Shown: positions 16,345 through 26,179, counted from the stretch's first letter. The stretch: DNA of 64,000 nt from Schaedlerella arabinosiphila (GCF_003885045.1 NZ_RHJS01000002.1:2976001-3040000), one strand, 5' to 3'. Notes: generated by a model from the letters alone, not told the origin. A program made the numbers and translations.

Positions 16345-17293
16345 TCATATCATTTTTTCCTTCTCCGGTCAGGCGGAGAATCAGCCTACTGTATTTTTCA
16401 ATCTCCTCTTTCGCCGCCTGCGCATCTTCTTTGGCTGCTTCCACTTCCTTCTGCGCCGCGTCCCATACTTCCTCAATCGCCTCTTCCCGGGCTTCCTCCC
16501 GGTTTGCTCTTATGTCCTCTTCATAATCATATTCCGCAATCAACATATTTGTCACCTCACTGCCTTTCCGCTCCAGATAATCTGCCAAGATCCCGTTGGC
16601 GATGCATTCATTGATCGCCTTCTTTAAGGAATCCTCCTCCTTATCATATTTTCGCACAGTGTCAACGAACAGGCTGTATTCCCTGAGTACCCTGCATTTT
16701 TTTAAGATGTCATGACCCTTATCGGAATTGATATTGATGATCTTCACCGTCAGTTCCAGCGGGTTTGCCGCCGTAGGATTGAGAAAAGAATCCGACAGAT
16801 GCAGTTCTTCTTCCTGCGTAAAGTCCTCAATTCCATTGTAAAAGGTATAAAATTCCGGGGTAGGAATCTTTACCAGACGCCTCCAGTACCTGGCTCTCGT
16901 TTCAATCAACTGTTCATACGCTCTTCCCACATACATGAGGAAACGCAGGGGCATGTTTTTGTTGATGGTTGCCTGGTGTTCCCCGAACACGATCACCTTA
17001 TGATCCATTTCAAATGAAATATCATTCTTGAAGTTTTTGTACAGGACATTCTCAACCCGGATCTTGTGGATCTTTTTCTCACTCCGGTAATTCGTGCTGT
17101 GCAGCGCGTTGTAAAGGCTCAGCAGATTCTTTTCCGCTGTCTCGTCCTCATAAAATAAATCCGCAAAGACACTGGACTTATGCTCCCGGTTCTCCTTCTT
17201 TGTCATCCTGGCCTGTGTTCCCTGCTGCTTCGCGGAAACAGCAGCGACCTCTGTGCAGCGCGCTCTCTTTCTTGCTGCTCTCTTTTGCTTCAT
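16283..17293 (-). CDS. Rpn family recombination-promoting nuclease-like protein
   Basis: 336 residues from an ATG after AAGGAGG. The N-terminal 45 residues are very basic. Residues about 40-270 match the Rpn/YhgA-like PD-(D/E)XK family: a SSVFADLFYEDETAEKNLL start, then VIVFGEHQATINKNMPLRFL with the E-x-Q nuclease motif. A charged coiled-coil (EEAREEAIEEVWDAAQKEVE) follows near the C-terminus. Rpn proteins promote RecA-independent recombination in E. coli. The gene has its own promoter and lies between two direct repeats, opposite to the exporter genes. Confidence 0.85.
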   Translation of the reverse strand: MKQKRAARKRARCTEVAAVSAKQQGTQARMTKKENREHKSSVFADLFYEDETAEKNLLSLYNALHSTNYRSEKKIHKIRVENVLYKNFKNDISFEMDHKVIVFGEHQATINKNMPLRFLMYVGRAYEQLIETRARYWRRLVKIPTPEFYTFYNGIEDFTQEEELHLSDSFLNPTAANPLELTVKIININSDKGHDILKKCRVLREYSLFVDTVRKYDKEEDSLKKAINECIANGILADYLERKGSEVTNMLIAEYDYEEDIRANREEAREEAIEEVWDAAQKEVEAAKEDAQAAKEEIEKYSRLILRLTGEGKNDMIIRIAEDNVLRERLYQEYHL

Positions 17294-17489
17294 TTGAAAA
17301 CCTCCTTATTCTGTTGTTGTCAGGAGATTTTCCATTGCCCTGTCAGAAAAAGCTCCTGCTTATGTGGTTAAAAGCATGAATTTTCTGAAAGGCAGGACGC
17401 TGAGGCCCCTGTGCAGAAATGTCTTGTTTTAAGATATACCAGAAGCAGACGTTCCGGTATAAGAAACTTTAGAAAATTTGCTTTTTATT

Positions 17490-17519
17490 ATTGTAGCATA
17501 TGGCTGCAAGGGAATACAA
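17490..17519 (-). promoter_or_regulatory. Promoter of the Rpn gene
   Basis: Minus strand TTGTAT, 18-bp spacer, TACAAT, about 200 bp upstream of the Rpn start codon. The rest of 17294-17571 holds no open frame I can support. Confidence 0.45.
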
Positions 17520-17571
17520 GAGGAAATATCAGCTTCATATGGATTAAAATAAAGTTTGAACTTTTCACGTA

Positions 17572-18010
17572 GATCATGTTAGCGGCATTGGGAGCAGACA
17601 GAGCAGACTGCCCGATTCAGTTCCAGTTCCGCAGGTGCATTTACAACATCACCAACCTCCAGGCATATCTGCTGATCATTGCCGGAGGATATATCGGAAC
17701 CCTGTTCGCTGCAACCACTGCCATGCTTGTATCCGCAAAAACACGTAATACCGCGCTGGCGGCTGCCGTACCGTTTCTCATCCTGTGTACGTTTCCGTTT
17801 CTGAGCAGGATCATCCCGCTGCCCGGGCTCTGCACCCTCTTCCCTGACCGGCTGATGGATATCTTCAACATGCTCCACGACTTTTCACTGTATGAAATCG
17901 GCGGGACGGTAATGGATGCTTTGGTGATCGTGTTTCCGGTGTATTTTCTGGCTTGTGTTGTGCTGCAACCGGTGGTGTATGGGGTATTTAAGAGGGTGGA
18001 TGTGAAGTAG
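17572..18010 (+). pseudogene. Truncated duplicate of ABC permease (C-terminal third)
   Basis: Encodes the last 145 or so residues of the permease at 14868, starting at the same GATCATGTT as the left repeat, with no ribosome site or N-terminal two thirds. One asparagine codon is missing compared with the intact copy. It is very unlikely to make a functional permease. The breakpoint lies immediately after unrelated DNA from the Rpn upstream region. Confidence 0.85.
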
Positions 18011-18097
18011 GATCAAGTACTGCAATATTCGGGATTTTTTTGTTGACGGAGGGGTAGAGGTGATTTTGATGTGGGGCAAAAAGAAAGCTGTATTTAA
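17572..18097. repeat. Long direct repeat, right copy
   Basis: Right partner of 15641-16169, in the same orientation. The Rpn gene and about 400 bp of non-coding DNA lie between the two copies. Confidence 0.95.
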
Positions 18098-18131
18098 CCC
18101 ACTCTGCACCATTCAACAGGAAATCCGTTAA
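18069..18131 (+). pseudogene. Short remnant frame after duplicated permease
   Basis: Twenty codons starting MWGKKKAVF with a good ribosome site, homologous at its start to the remnant at 16141. It ends where the repeat ends, so it is a truncation product rather than a designed small protein. Confidence 0.3.
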
Positions 18132-18199
18132 ATGTACGCTCTTCACACCGGATGAAAACCTATCATGCAGTATTTCAGTAAATCATCGACAAGATAGAA

Positions 18200-19396
18200 T
18201 TATGCTTTCTCTTTCCTCCAGACGAACTTATCAATAACCCCTGTATAGCTTTGAATAATTTTAATCACCTTGCTACTCACATTTGTATTTACATAGTCTG
18301 GAACAGGGGATGGAAAATCCGAATTCTTAATCATTTCTACTGCCAAATCTACTGACTGGAGCAGGCCTAATGTATCTATGCCAGAAAGAATAAAGCCTCC
18401 CTTATCTAACGCTTCCGGTCGTTCTGTACTTGTACGGATACAGACGGCCGGGAAAGGATGACCTGTTGTAGAAAAAAAGCTTGATTCTTCTGGTAGCGTT
18501 CCACTATCAGATACAGTTACAAAGCTGTTGAGTTGTAGACAATTATAATCATGAAAGCCAAGAGGTTCATGGGCATAAACTCTTCGATCAAGCCTGAATC
18601 CAGAAATTTCTAATTTTTTGCGCGAACGGGGATGACACGAATACAAAACTGGCATATCATACTTATCTGCCATATTATTTATTGCTGTAAACAATGATAT
18701 AAAATTTGATTCAGTATCTATATTCTCTTCACGATGAGCAGATAATAAAATATAACTCCCCTTCTTAATCTCTATACCTAATTCTGCACTTAAACGACTA
18801 TGTATGTCGGAAGAAACAATACTGTTAAGATTAGATGAAAGCACCTCTGCCATCGGACTGCCAACCACATAAGTACGCTCTGGGGGTAATCCGTTATCTT
18901 TCAGCCAACGCCTAGCATGCTCAGAATATGCCAGGTTCACATCTGAAATCACATCTACAATTCGTCGATTTGTCTCTTCCGGCAGACATTCATCCTTACA
19001 ACGGTTTCCAGCTTCCATATGAAAAATTGGAATATGCAACCGCTTCGCAGAAATCGCAGATAAACAAGAATTCGTATCACCTAGAATTAGCAAGGCATCT
19101 GGTTGAATACTCTTCATCATCTTGTAGGTTGCATTTATTATATTTCCAATAGTTTCTCCTAAGTCATCCCCTACAGCATTAAGGTATATATTGGGAGACA
19201 CTATATTTAAGTCTTTAAAAAATATTTCATTTAAAGAATAAGTATAATTTTGCCCCGTATGGGCTAAAATTGTATCGAAATATTGTCTGCATTTTGTAAT
19301 TGTTGGCGCTAAACGGATAATTTCCGGTCGGGTACCGACTATAATAAGCAACTTCAGTTTTCCATTGTTCTGCCATATTGTTTTATTGATTTCCAT
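18200..19396 (-). CDS. fnlC: UDP-N-acetyl sugar 2-epimerase (FnlC/CapG/WbjD type)
   Basis: 398 residues; non-hydrolysing UDP-GlcNAc 2-epimerase fold. VGTRPEIIRLAPTITKC near residues 20-36, HTGQNYTYSLNEIFF, ILGDTNSCLSAISAKR and HMEAGNRCKDECLPEETNRR are the pattern of the FnlC/CapG subgroup, which makes UDP-N-acetyl-L-fucosamine in the last step. Its partners fnlA and fnlB are at the other end of the cluster, 20 kb upstream. It is the last gene of the capsule operon. An ordinary UDP-ManNAc-forming epimerase is less likely because of the subgroup motifs and the presence of fnlA and fnlB. Confidence 0.85.
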   Translation of the reverse strand: MEINKTIWQNNGKLKLLIIVGTRPEIIRLAPTITKCRQYFDTILAHTGQNYTYSLNEIFFKDLNIVSPNIYLNAVGDDLGETIGNIINATYKMMKSIQPDALLILGDTNSCLSAISAKRLHIPIFHMEAGNRCKDECLPEETNRRIVDVISDVNLAYSEHARRWLKDNGLPPERTYVVGSPMAEVLSSNLNSIVSSDIHSRLSAELGIEIKKGSYILLSAHREENIDTESNFISLFTAINNMADKYDMPVLYSCHPRSRKKLEISGFRLDRRVYAHEPLGFHDYNCLQLNSFVTVSDSGTLPEESSFFSTTGHPFPAVCIRTSTERPEALDKGGFILSGIDTLGLLQSVDLAVEMIKNSDFPSPVPDYVNTNVSSKVIKIIQSYTGVIDKFVWRKEKA

Positions 19397-19451
19397 GTAA
19401 CTACTCCTCTTAAAGCGTTTCTTTTCACCATAGTTTTGTTTTCTTTATATA

Positions 19452-20431
19452 TCAAAATAGTTTTTGTATTATGTAATTCGTAATTGGATTTTCAATTTTA
19501 TAAAATAAAACTCCAGCAGAAAGACATAATAAAATACTAATGATAAACTGCAGTATCCAATTTGGGATAGCATTACAGATTGTGTTAAAGCAAGCCCAAT
19601 AATATATCATTTGAAAAAGATAAATATTATATGACGCTTTACCAACGCAGCAAATCATACTTTTCTTATAATTCTTATTACTATTCAAAGCCAGATATAA
19701 CAATGGACATGCAAATAGACAAGCCATACAGCATGTGCCTGTCCAATTTTCCAAAAAGACAGGTGGGTTTCCTATATATTCCGTATAGATAAGAAATCCC
19801 CCCCTATTGCACCAATGATCATTATTACATGTTTCTTTATATCTCTTTTATAAAAATACAGAAATGCACCAAACGCTAAAATAAATAGATATCTAAAAGC
19901 GCATAAACGGTATATACTATCCGGCATATTGATCAGTGTTTTAACCACTTCATATAATAAGTTAAGAGCAAAGCATAAGAAAATGCCTATAAGCGGATTG
20001 TTTTGTAGCAAAAGATATATTAACGGCATGAAAAAAGTGATTTGTATTAATATAGGTACATAGTATGCGCCTGGCCCTAATCCGCCTGTAATAAAAACCA
20101 TAATTGAATATGGTATTGAAATTTTGTAAGAAAAGCTATAGTATATAAATAATTCAATACTGAAAATCACGAAATATGGTATAAGATAACGAAGAAGCCT
20201 TCTGAATGTATACTTTAAATCATAAATTTTTTTGAGTGTATTACATCCTTTATTATCAAATGACATTGAAAAAACATATCCGGTAATTATCATAAAAACC
20301 GGAACTGCCATTTCTATCCAAAAAGGAAACAACAATAAATCTCTTTGTTTATCACTCCAATTAAAGTGAGTAACTACAACAAATAAAATACAAATACCTT
20401 TAATTCTATCTATTTTGTAATTTCTTTGCAT
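19452..20431 (-). CDS. Acyltransferase 3 family membrane protein, split at a G7 tract
   Basis: Two frames together encode one acyltransferase-3 protein of about 325 residues: N-terminal 219 codons from 20431, ending soon after a G7 tract at 19798-19804, and the rest in the -1 frame to 19452. N-terminal KIDRIKGICILFVVVTHFNW carries the family's Arg and catalytic His; about nine membrane helices follow. A tract of 8 (or 5) G would join the frames, giving FLIYTEYIGNPPVFLENWTG across the junction. As sequenced it is out of frame and presumably inactive. It would O-acylate the capsule sugar. Confidence 0.82.
19798..19804 (-). repeat. G7 slippage tract in acyltransferase gene
   Basis: Seven G on the coding (minus) strand in an otherwise AT-rich gene. 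The present length shifts the frame and produces a stop codon 12 codons later. Eight G restores the full frame. Confidence 0.8.
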
Positions 20432-20460
20432 ATATTTACCTCATATCAAATCTCACCATA

Positions 20461-21544
20461 CTAAAAAATCGATGTTTTTTGTATATGATAGCTAACAAAA
20501 AACAACACTATATCTACCAATATCTTTACAGTAATCTCCATTTTTATAAAAGTAATTTTTATAAGTAAAGTAACAAAAATAGCACTCAAGCTCATTTGTA
20601 TCACTGCCAAGATAACATATTTCATTCCAGAATAAAACATTGATTTTTTACTGTTAAATACCGTTTTATAGTTTACACCATAATTGTATACTATGGAAAC
20701 TGCTCTTGCAGCAACAGTTGCAATCGCTATATAGTATAAAGGATATTCTTCTTTTAAAAGATTACAAAAAAATATAAATACTGTGAGATCTATTAAAGAA
20801 GCTGAACTTGAACTTAGAATAAATTTCAAAAATGGCCGCAATAAAATTCTGTAAATTTGAAATGAATCTACTATTGGCTTAAAATGAGTCTGATGTTTCT
20901 CTTCCGAATCATAAATCGTATCAATTGGAATTTCAATGATAGAATATTTTCCGATTGCCTCGATTAGCATTCTCATCTCATAATCAAATCTTTCTCCTTC
21001 AATTTTTAATCCTTCCTCTATAAGTTTACGAGGGATTCCCCGTAAACCAGTCTGAGTATCACTCACATGTACACCTGTTATATATGAAAAAATCTTATTA
21101 GTCAGCAGATTCCCCCCCCCGACTTTTCCATGGAATCCCCTCGATATCAAACCTACGTACACCTAAAACTAAGTAATCCGGATTCTCAAATAATGAATGT
21201 AAAACACTACCAATACTATTTGTCGTATGTTGTCCGTCAGAATCTGCCGTTATGACTCCTACTGCTTGTGGTATTTCATGAATGACGTATTCAAATGCGG
21301 TTTTTAATGCCCGTCCTTTTCCTCTGTTTACTTCATGTACTAATAATTTTCCACTATTTCTTTCAACAATCTTTTTCACTTTTGAAAAGAAAACATCATA
21401 CTTCTTATCACTGCCATCATTCACAACAATAATAGGACCAATATTGCAACTATCCAAGTTTTTCAATAAATCCAATAAACGTACATCAGGTTCATAGGAT
21501 GGAATAATAATAGGTATCGTATCTGTTCCGTTTTTATTATACAA
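20461..21544 (-). CDS. GT2 glycosyltransferase-GtrA fusion, split at a G9 tract
   Basis: Residues 1-140 (from 21544) are a polyprenyl-phosphate sugar synthase-like GT2 domain: PIIIPSYEPDVRLLDLL, VVNDGSDKKYDVFF and ITADSDGQHTTNSI (DxD-type site). After a G9 tract the frame is lost (stop within five codons). The continuation is in another frame: TGVHVSDTQTGLRGIPRKLI (the DTQTGLR motif of the same enzymes), then a GtrA-type domain with four helices to 20461. A tract of 8 G joins them as SRGGNLLTNK. Product: probably undecaprenyl-phosphate-sugar plus its flippase, feeding the GT-C-like protein at 21559. Confidence 0.85.
21112..21120 (-). repeat. G9 slippage tract in GT2-GtrA gene
   Basis: Nine G on the coding strand, followed by AATCTGCTGAC. 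Reading through gives a stop; removal of one G restores the GT2-GtrA frame. A typical contingency-locus tract. Confidence 0.85.
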
Positions 21545-21558
21545 ATTATTGTCTCTTT

Positions 21559-22836
21559 CTATATCTTTGATTTATTTTTAATAGGATATACTAATAAGCT
21601 ATAAAACATCATTCCAGAAAAAACAACTATTGATAAGTTTCTATACTGAAAATATGCATGTATTGCTGTCGGTTGCGCTGCAATCATATACCATAGGGCT
21701 GTACATATAATAGGAAATAAAAGTGTTATATAGTTTACACATTGATCATGTTTCAATTTGTTATATATAATGCAGAATATTAATACTATAATCATACAAA
21801 GAATTGTAATGCATGCTATTATCCTCGATAATGTATCTGGTAATGCCACTCTTATTAATGCTCTAAATGCTTTGCCAATGTCATAATATTCTATTAAATC
21901 ACTTCTTTTTGTAATTCCAACCCTAGCTGCAAAAGAATGAAATCCATTAGAAAATCCATTAACACTTGTAAAAAGAGTCGCACATAACAATTTCATTATC
22001 CACATTGTTCCATAACCAATACCCCACCCCACGATTGAAAGCAATGAAAGTTTAACATTAGGCTTTTCATTCGTTTTAAGAAGGATCATAAAGATTAATG
22101 GATATCCTAGCACAACCAAAGGACTAGTATAAAAATCAAAGTACATGGTCAGCATACCAAGTAGTAAAAAAAATGGAATTTCTTTTCCTTTTTGAATAAC
22201 TATTGGTATAAAAAACAATGCAAGCAAAGCCAAAATAAAACAGCAGCTATATTGTAAACTATTGCACAATACTTGTGGTTTAACAAAAATTATACTGATT
22301 GCAAATAAAACTCCAGTTCTTATGTCTATATAAGATGAAATAAAAAATGATGTAATTATAAATAATACAAAAATCACCCATGAAAGAAATCTTCTAATTT
22401 GTGAGTAATTCATAAAAACAAGCATGCTTCGAACAAGCGTTCTAAACCCCATCCAATACCTTACGTAATATCCAGTAGGATTTGTTTTATCTCTTTTTTC
22501 AATAAAATTAGAAAACTCAGCAACAGGATTTACATCAAAGTATAAAGGATTGCTAAAAATACTTTGTAACTCCGCAATACGCATTGTAGAGGACTCCATC
22601 AAAATAAGACAATCTGTAAAATTGTCCAGCATTGAGGAATCTTCTTTATCACCAATCCGAGGATATTGTCCTTCATCTTCAAAAACTGATATTGATTCTT
22701 GAATATTTTTATCAATTAACTCTTGAGGAAAAAGACAACCAATCAGCAGAAAGCATACTGCGATAGCTACTATTATAATATTTATATAAATAATCTTTCC
22801 AATAATCTGGAGCGTTTTGCTTAGATTTAGTCTCAC
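21559..22836 (-). CDS. Polytopic membrane protein, possible GT-C glycosyltransferase
   Basis: 425 residues from a GTG nine bases after AAGGAG. One N-terminal helix (about 10-33), then an extracellular segment of about 110 residues, then about nine helices. MYFDFYTSPLVVLGYPLIF near residue 240 resembles the conserved core of GtrII-like glucosyltransferase-domain proteins. Encoded next to the GT2-GtrA gene, it would be the third component of a Gtr-type system that adds a side sugar to the polymer outside the membrane. The assignment rests on topology, that motif and the neighbours; there is no direct catalytic proof. Confidence 0.6.
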   Translation of the reverse strand: MRLNLSKTLQIIGKIIYINIIIVAIAVCFLLIGCLFPQELIDKNIQESISVFEDEGQYPRIGDKEDSSMLDNFTDCLILMESSTMRIAELQSIFSNPLYFDVNPVAEFSNFIEKRDKTNPTGYYVRYWMGFRTLVRSMLVFMNYSQIRRFLSWVIFVLFIITSFFISSYIDIRTGVLFAISIIFVKPQVLCNSLQYSCCFILALLALFFIPIVIQKGKEIPFFLLLGMLTMYFDFYTSPLVVLGYPLIFMILLKTNEKPNVKLSLLSIVGWGIGYGTMWIMKLLCATLFTSVNGFSNGFHSFAARVGITKRSDLIEYYDIGKAFRALIRVALPDTLSRIIACITILCMIIVLIFCIIYNKLKHDQCVNYITLLFPIICTALWYMIAAQPTAIHAYFQYRNLSIVVFSGMMFYSLLVYPIKNKSKI

Positions 22837-22881
22837 ACGCTTAATCTCCTTTTAGCAGTTCTCATCGTATAGTTGTCCTTT

Positions 22882-23757
22882 TTACGGTCGTATAATATCT
22901 AAAATTCTTATACTTTCTGAAATAGTATGTGCAATCCAATATTCACCTTTTAGCCCATCAATTATATCCAATCGTCTTATAAGTGCAGATATAACTGCAG
23001 ATTTCACCCTACCATTTTCCATAATTAATAATTGATTATTCAGTTTCAAATAAAACAAGGAAACTCTACCTTCTACAATCTTGTAAATCGAATCATTTTT
23101 CCACTCAGTTTTTATCAATTTACTTTTTACATCTACTGAGATTGTAATATCTTTTTTTTCATCACATATCATAAAATATCTCTTTATTTCTTCTTTTAAT
23201 TTATGATAGATATTGATATTGGCTATAGCTAATAAGTAATAATTATTCTCAGCAAGTAATCTATCATATCTTTCTTTGATAAAAAATATTTCTTTTTCCG
23301 GTAAATTGATGCATTTCAACCACTGAAATCCATCTACAGGGAAAATGCTATAATCCTCTACCGAAACACACGGTATTTGTATCTTTTTATCAAATAAAGC
23401 AAGCCATGCAAGTCGATGTGTACCATTTAACAATTCAACTGGATGACGCGATATAACAATATTATCAATACTTGGATCAAATCCTTTTTCTTTCAGAGAC
23501 GTTAATAAATCATAAAAGCGTTCGTCTAATCGTTCTAAATCCATATTACTTAGTTTTTCAAGACCATCTAGTAACGTAATCCTCCTTTGCCAGAAAAAAT
23601 ACCCCCCCCCTAAAAAACTTTCAATATCTAAAATTCGTGAAATAATTATATATTGATGTGCCGTCAACAAACCATTATATGGCATTAATAAATCCAAATA
23701 ATTTAAATAGCACTTTTGAATTCCTCTCTTCTTCTGAAAAATTAATTTGTTTTTCAT
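22882..23757 (-). CDS. Hypothetical capsule-cluster protein, ParB/Srx-like motif, G9 tract
   Basis: 291 residues from an ATG eight bases after GGAAG; a GTG 54 bases further upstream is possible. VELLNGTHRLAWLALF near residue 120 resembles the G-x-HR motif of ParB/sulfiredoxin-like folds. No signal peptide or membrane segment is evident. A G9 tract at 23602-23610 encodes three glycines (SFLGGGYFFW) and is in frame, so the gene reads as ON. Similar proteins in capsule clusters have no settled role that I can name. Confidence 0.6.
   Translation of the reverse strand: MKNKLIFQKKRGIQKCYLNYLDLLMPYNGLLTAHQYIIISRILDIESFLGGGYFFWQRRITLLDGLEKLSNMDLERLDERFYDLLTSLKEKGFDPSIDNIVISRHPVELLNGTHRLAWLALFDKKIQIPCVSVEDYSIFPVDGFQWLKCINLPEKEIFFIKERYDRLLAENNYYLLAIANINIYHKLKEEIKRYFMICDEKKDITISVDVKSKLIKTEWKNDSIYKIVEGRVSLFYLKLNNQLLIMENGRVKSAVISALIRRLDIIDGLKGEYWIAHTISESIRILDIIRP
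23602..23610 (-). repeat. G9 slippage tract in hypothetical gene (in frame)
   Basis: Nine G on the coding strand giving Gly-Gly-Gly near the N-terminus. Gain or loss of one G would truncate the protein after about 60 residues. Confidence 0.75.
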
Positions 23758-23846
23758 AATATCTGCTTCCAATCTCCAAAAGTCCATTATTAATGAAATT
23801 TTTAATAACACCAGTTTTAACTTCTACTACTTCAACATAGATTTTT

Positions 23847-24989
23847 TCACAAAATCACACCGTTACAACTAAGGAACTTTTTCGCTATATACACATAATC
23901 ATTGTGCTTCTTTTCTATACTTCGCATAAGTTCTTCCTCCTCATTTACAATATTATTACAATAAAGAGTTTGTTCGATCTTGTCTCTAAGTATATTTATG
24001 TATTCTGGATTCCCAACCTTGACGCACTGTTTACAATAATTTATCTCCCTATAAAGATCTTCAATCTGTTCATGCATTGCAAGTCCTATAATCGGAATTC
24101 TATTCGCGATTGCCATTACATTAGAATGAAATCTCATTCCGACAACAGCATCACAACCTTTGTAATATTTAAGAATCCGCTTTCCATTATCATAAAAAGA
24201 ATATGGAGCGATTGTAACATCTTTTCTCATTTTTTCTGCTCCCATTCTTGATACAATTTCATACAATGTCAATAGATCCTGTGGCGTATGAAGAAAAAAA
24301 CATAGTTCAGCCTTTTCTAAATATTCAGATATTATTTTTGCCATTCTGTCATTAAATTTATCAATATTTTCACTACCAGTATATATAGGATCTAGTAATT
24401 CATTTGTTACACTCAAACCAATTCTTTTTTTATAAGATTTTTTGTACTCAGGTTCCGTATCAACGGCAAAGCGAAATCCATTATCTGGAACTACATATAT
24501 ATGTTCCAAAATGTCCTCCCCATAGATGTTCCTTATTCGCTTATAAGATCCGTCATTTCGGATGGAAACAAACCAGTTTTCCCTTCGTCTTATATCATTT
24601 AAAAAATGAAAAAACTTATATTGAGCTTCACTTCTTTTATGTATAAAATGAACCCCCATTGCATTTACTAATACCGGAACTCTAATTTTGTCTAAAAATG
24701 TTCTAGACATATCAAGAGTTGTCCCCGTTGATGATTCATTCCAGTAAACATCAAAAAAACCTCCACCACCAAGAATCAGCAATTTCTTACTATTAATTTT
24801 CTCTATCAATGCTTCATTAAAGGCTAATTTATCAGAACCCACACAGTTTCTATAAAATCGTCTAATTTCTATTTTCTCCACACACTTTTCATCTATATTA
24901 AAACTTTTATAAAAACCATGGTGGTTAATAATATCCCCTATATTTCCGGAAAACGATGCAATATGCATAATATTCTTATTCATTTTCAA
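23847..24989 (-). CDS. Polysaccharide pyruvyl transferase family protein
   Basis: 380 residues. SGNIGDIINHHGF near residue 14, KLLILGGGGFFDVYWNES near residue 68 and the late VVGMRFHSNVMAIANRIP near residue 285 are the landmarks of the PS_pyruv_trans family (GT-B fold, CsaB-like). These enzymes add ketal pyruvate to capsule sugars or act as related transferases. It starts seven bases after the neuC stop codon and lies within the AT-rich operon centre. Confidence 0.85.
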   Translation of the reverse strand: MKMNKNIMHIASFSGNIGDIINHHGFYKSFNIDEKCVEKIEIRRFYRNCVGSDKLAFNEALIEKINSKKLLILGGGGFFDVYWNESSTGTTLDMSRTFLDKIRVPVLVNAMGVHFIHKRSEAQYKFFHFLNDIRRRENWFVSIRNDGSYKRIRNIYGEDILEHIYVVPDNGFRFAVDTEPEYKKSYKKRIGLSVTNELLDPIYTGSENIDKFNDRMAKIISEYLEKAELCFFLHTPQDLLTLYEIVSRMGAEKMRKDVTIAPYSFYDNGKRILKYYKGCDAVVGMRFHSNVMAIANRIPIIGLAMHEQIEDLYREINYCKQCVKVGNPEYINILRDKIEQTLYCNNIVNEEEELMRSIEKKHNDYVYIAKKFLSCNGVIL

Positions 24990-24996
24990 TATATAA

Positions 24997-26169
24997 CTAC
25001 CTCACATCGAAAAATTCTTTTGCTGTATTCATTTTTATCCAGCTTTTTTCTAGTATTTCACATGTCTTTTTATAATAATTAATAGCGGTATTCTCTTTAT
25101 AATATGGATTTTTATACATCAGCAGCGTATCTGATTCATATATCTGGCTTACTGCGTATCTCATTTCAGAAGCTATACAAGGAACATCAATCACACTTTC
25201 TCCCCGCACCCTTCCCTTTTGCCTATCTCCCACGTTAATCGTCCATACTCCAAGACTTGGAGCTTCAATGATCCCAGACGATGAATTTCCAATTAAACAA
25301 ATTGAATTTTTCAGAAGGTAGTGATATGCATCCGTATGAAGATTTTCAAAATACACAGCATTACTATGATTTCTAACATAAACGGCTACCTCATTACGTA
25401 TTTGATCAGAATGAGTGTCTGCATTTGATCCAATAAATATTACTTTTTTATCCTGAAAGAAATCTACCGCTTTCAATACTTCTTTCATTTGCTTTCCAGC
25501 ATCAACATCCTTCAGAGTCTCCGGATGAAATAAAATAACCAAGTAGCCATTATTTGGCAGGGAAGTTATTTCTTCCGGCACATTGCTCATATCAATCTTT
25601 TTACAGTTTTCTGCGCCAAGAGCCCCCAAATTAAAAACAGTTTGGGGATCTTCCCCCATCTGAATGATCCTGTTTTTATACTCCTCAGTTGATGCAAAAT
25701 GAACTCTTGCCATTTTTGTAATACTATGTCTAATAAACTCGTCATAGTTTGCATATGTAGCTTCACCACCATGAATATGCAATATAGGGATTCGATACAT
25801 TGCGGCTGCTATGGAAACAGAAAGCATCTCGTATCTATCCCCCAAAACAATAAGCAAGTCATATTTATTCATTTGAAACAGTTCTCCAAATTGATCTAAT
25901 GCATCGGCCATTGCCTTTATGATTCCAGCATTATTTCTTGTATCGATAGGTATCTCTATTTCCTTTCCTATTTGAAATCCATCTTCTCTGATTAGATCAA
26001 CTTGATGTCCATATTCTTGACTTAGTAAAGCTCCAGTAACCAAAATTTCAAGTTCGATATGAGCATCTTGATCAAGATACTCCAGGTAATGTCTCACAAT
26101 TCCATAATCTGCTCTTGATCCGGTTGCATATGCTACTCTATAAATTTTCCCCATATTTATATCCGCCAT
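24997..26169 (-). CDS. neuC: UDP-GlcNAc 2-epimerase, hydrolysing
   Basis: 390 residues. YATGSRADYGIVRHYLEYL near residue 14, VLGDRYEMLSVSIAAAMYRI near residue 108 and HIHGGEATYANYDEFIRHSI near residue 131 are the NeuC/LegG signature. The enzyme converts UDP-GlcNAc to ManNAc plus UDP, the first step of sialic acid synthesis. The LegG alternative (legionaminic acid) would need a 4,6-dehydratase and C4 aminotransferase pair, which are not seen next to it. It follows neuA by 10 bases. Confidence 0.88.
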   Translation of the reverse strand: MADINMGKIYRVAYATGSRADYGIVRHYLEYLDQDAHIELEILVTGALLSQEYGHQVDLIREDGFQIGKEIEIPIDTRNNAGIIKAMADALDQFGELFQMNKYDLLIVLGDRYEMLSVSIAAAMYRIPILHIHGGEATYANYDEFIRHSITKMARVHFASTEEYKNRIIQMGEDPQTVFNLGALGAENCKKIDMSNVPEEITSLPNNGYLVILFHPETLKDVDAGKQMKEVLKAVDFFQDKKVIFIGSNADTHSDQIRNEVAVYVRNHSNAVYFENLHTDAYHYLLKNSICLIGNSSSGIIEAPSLGVWTINVGDRQKGRVRGESVIDVPCIASEMRYAVSQIYESDTLLMYKNPYYKENTAINYYKKTCEILEKSWIKMNTAKEFFDVR

Positions 26170-26179
26170 TTCAAATGTA

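Noticed and set aside
23758..23846. Open frame upstream of the hypothetical G9 gene, in another phase
   Set aside because: It looks weakly protein-like but has no start codon or ribosome site and overlaps the gene start; not enough to call a frameshifted extension.
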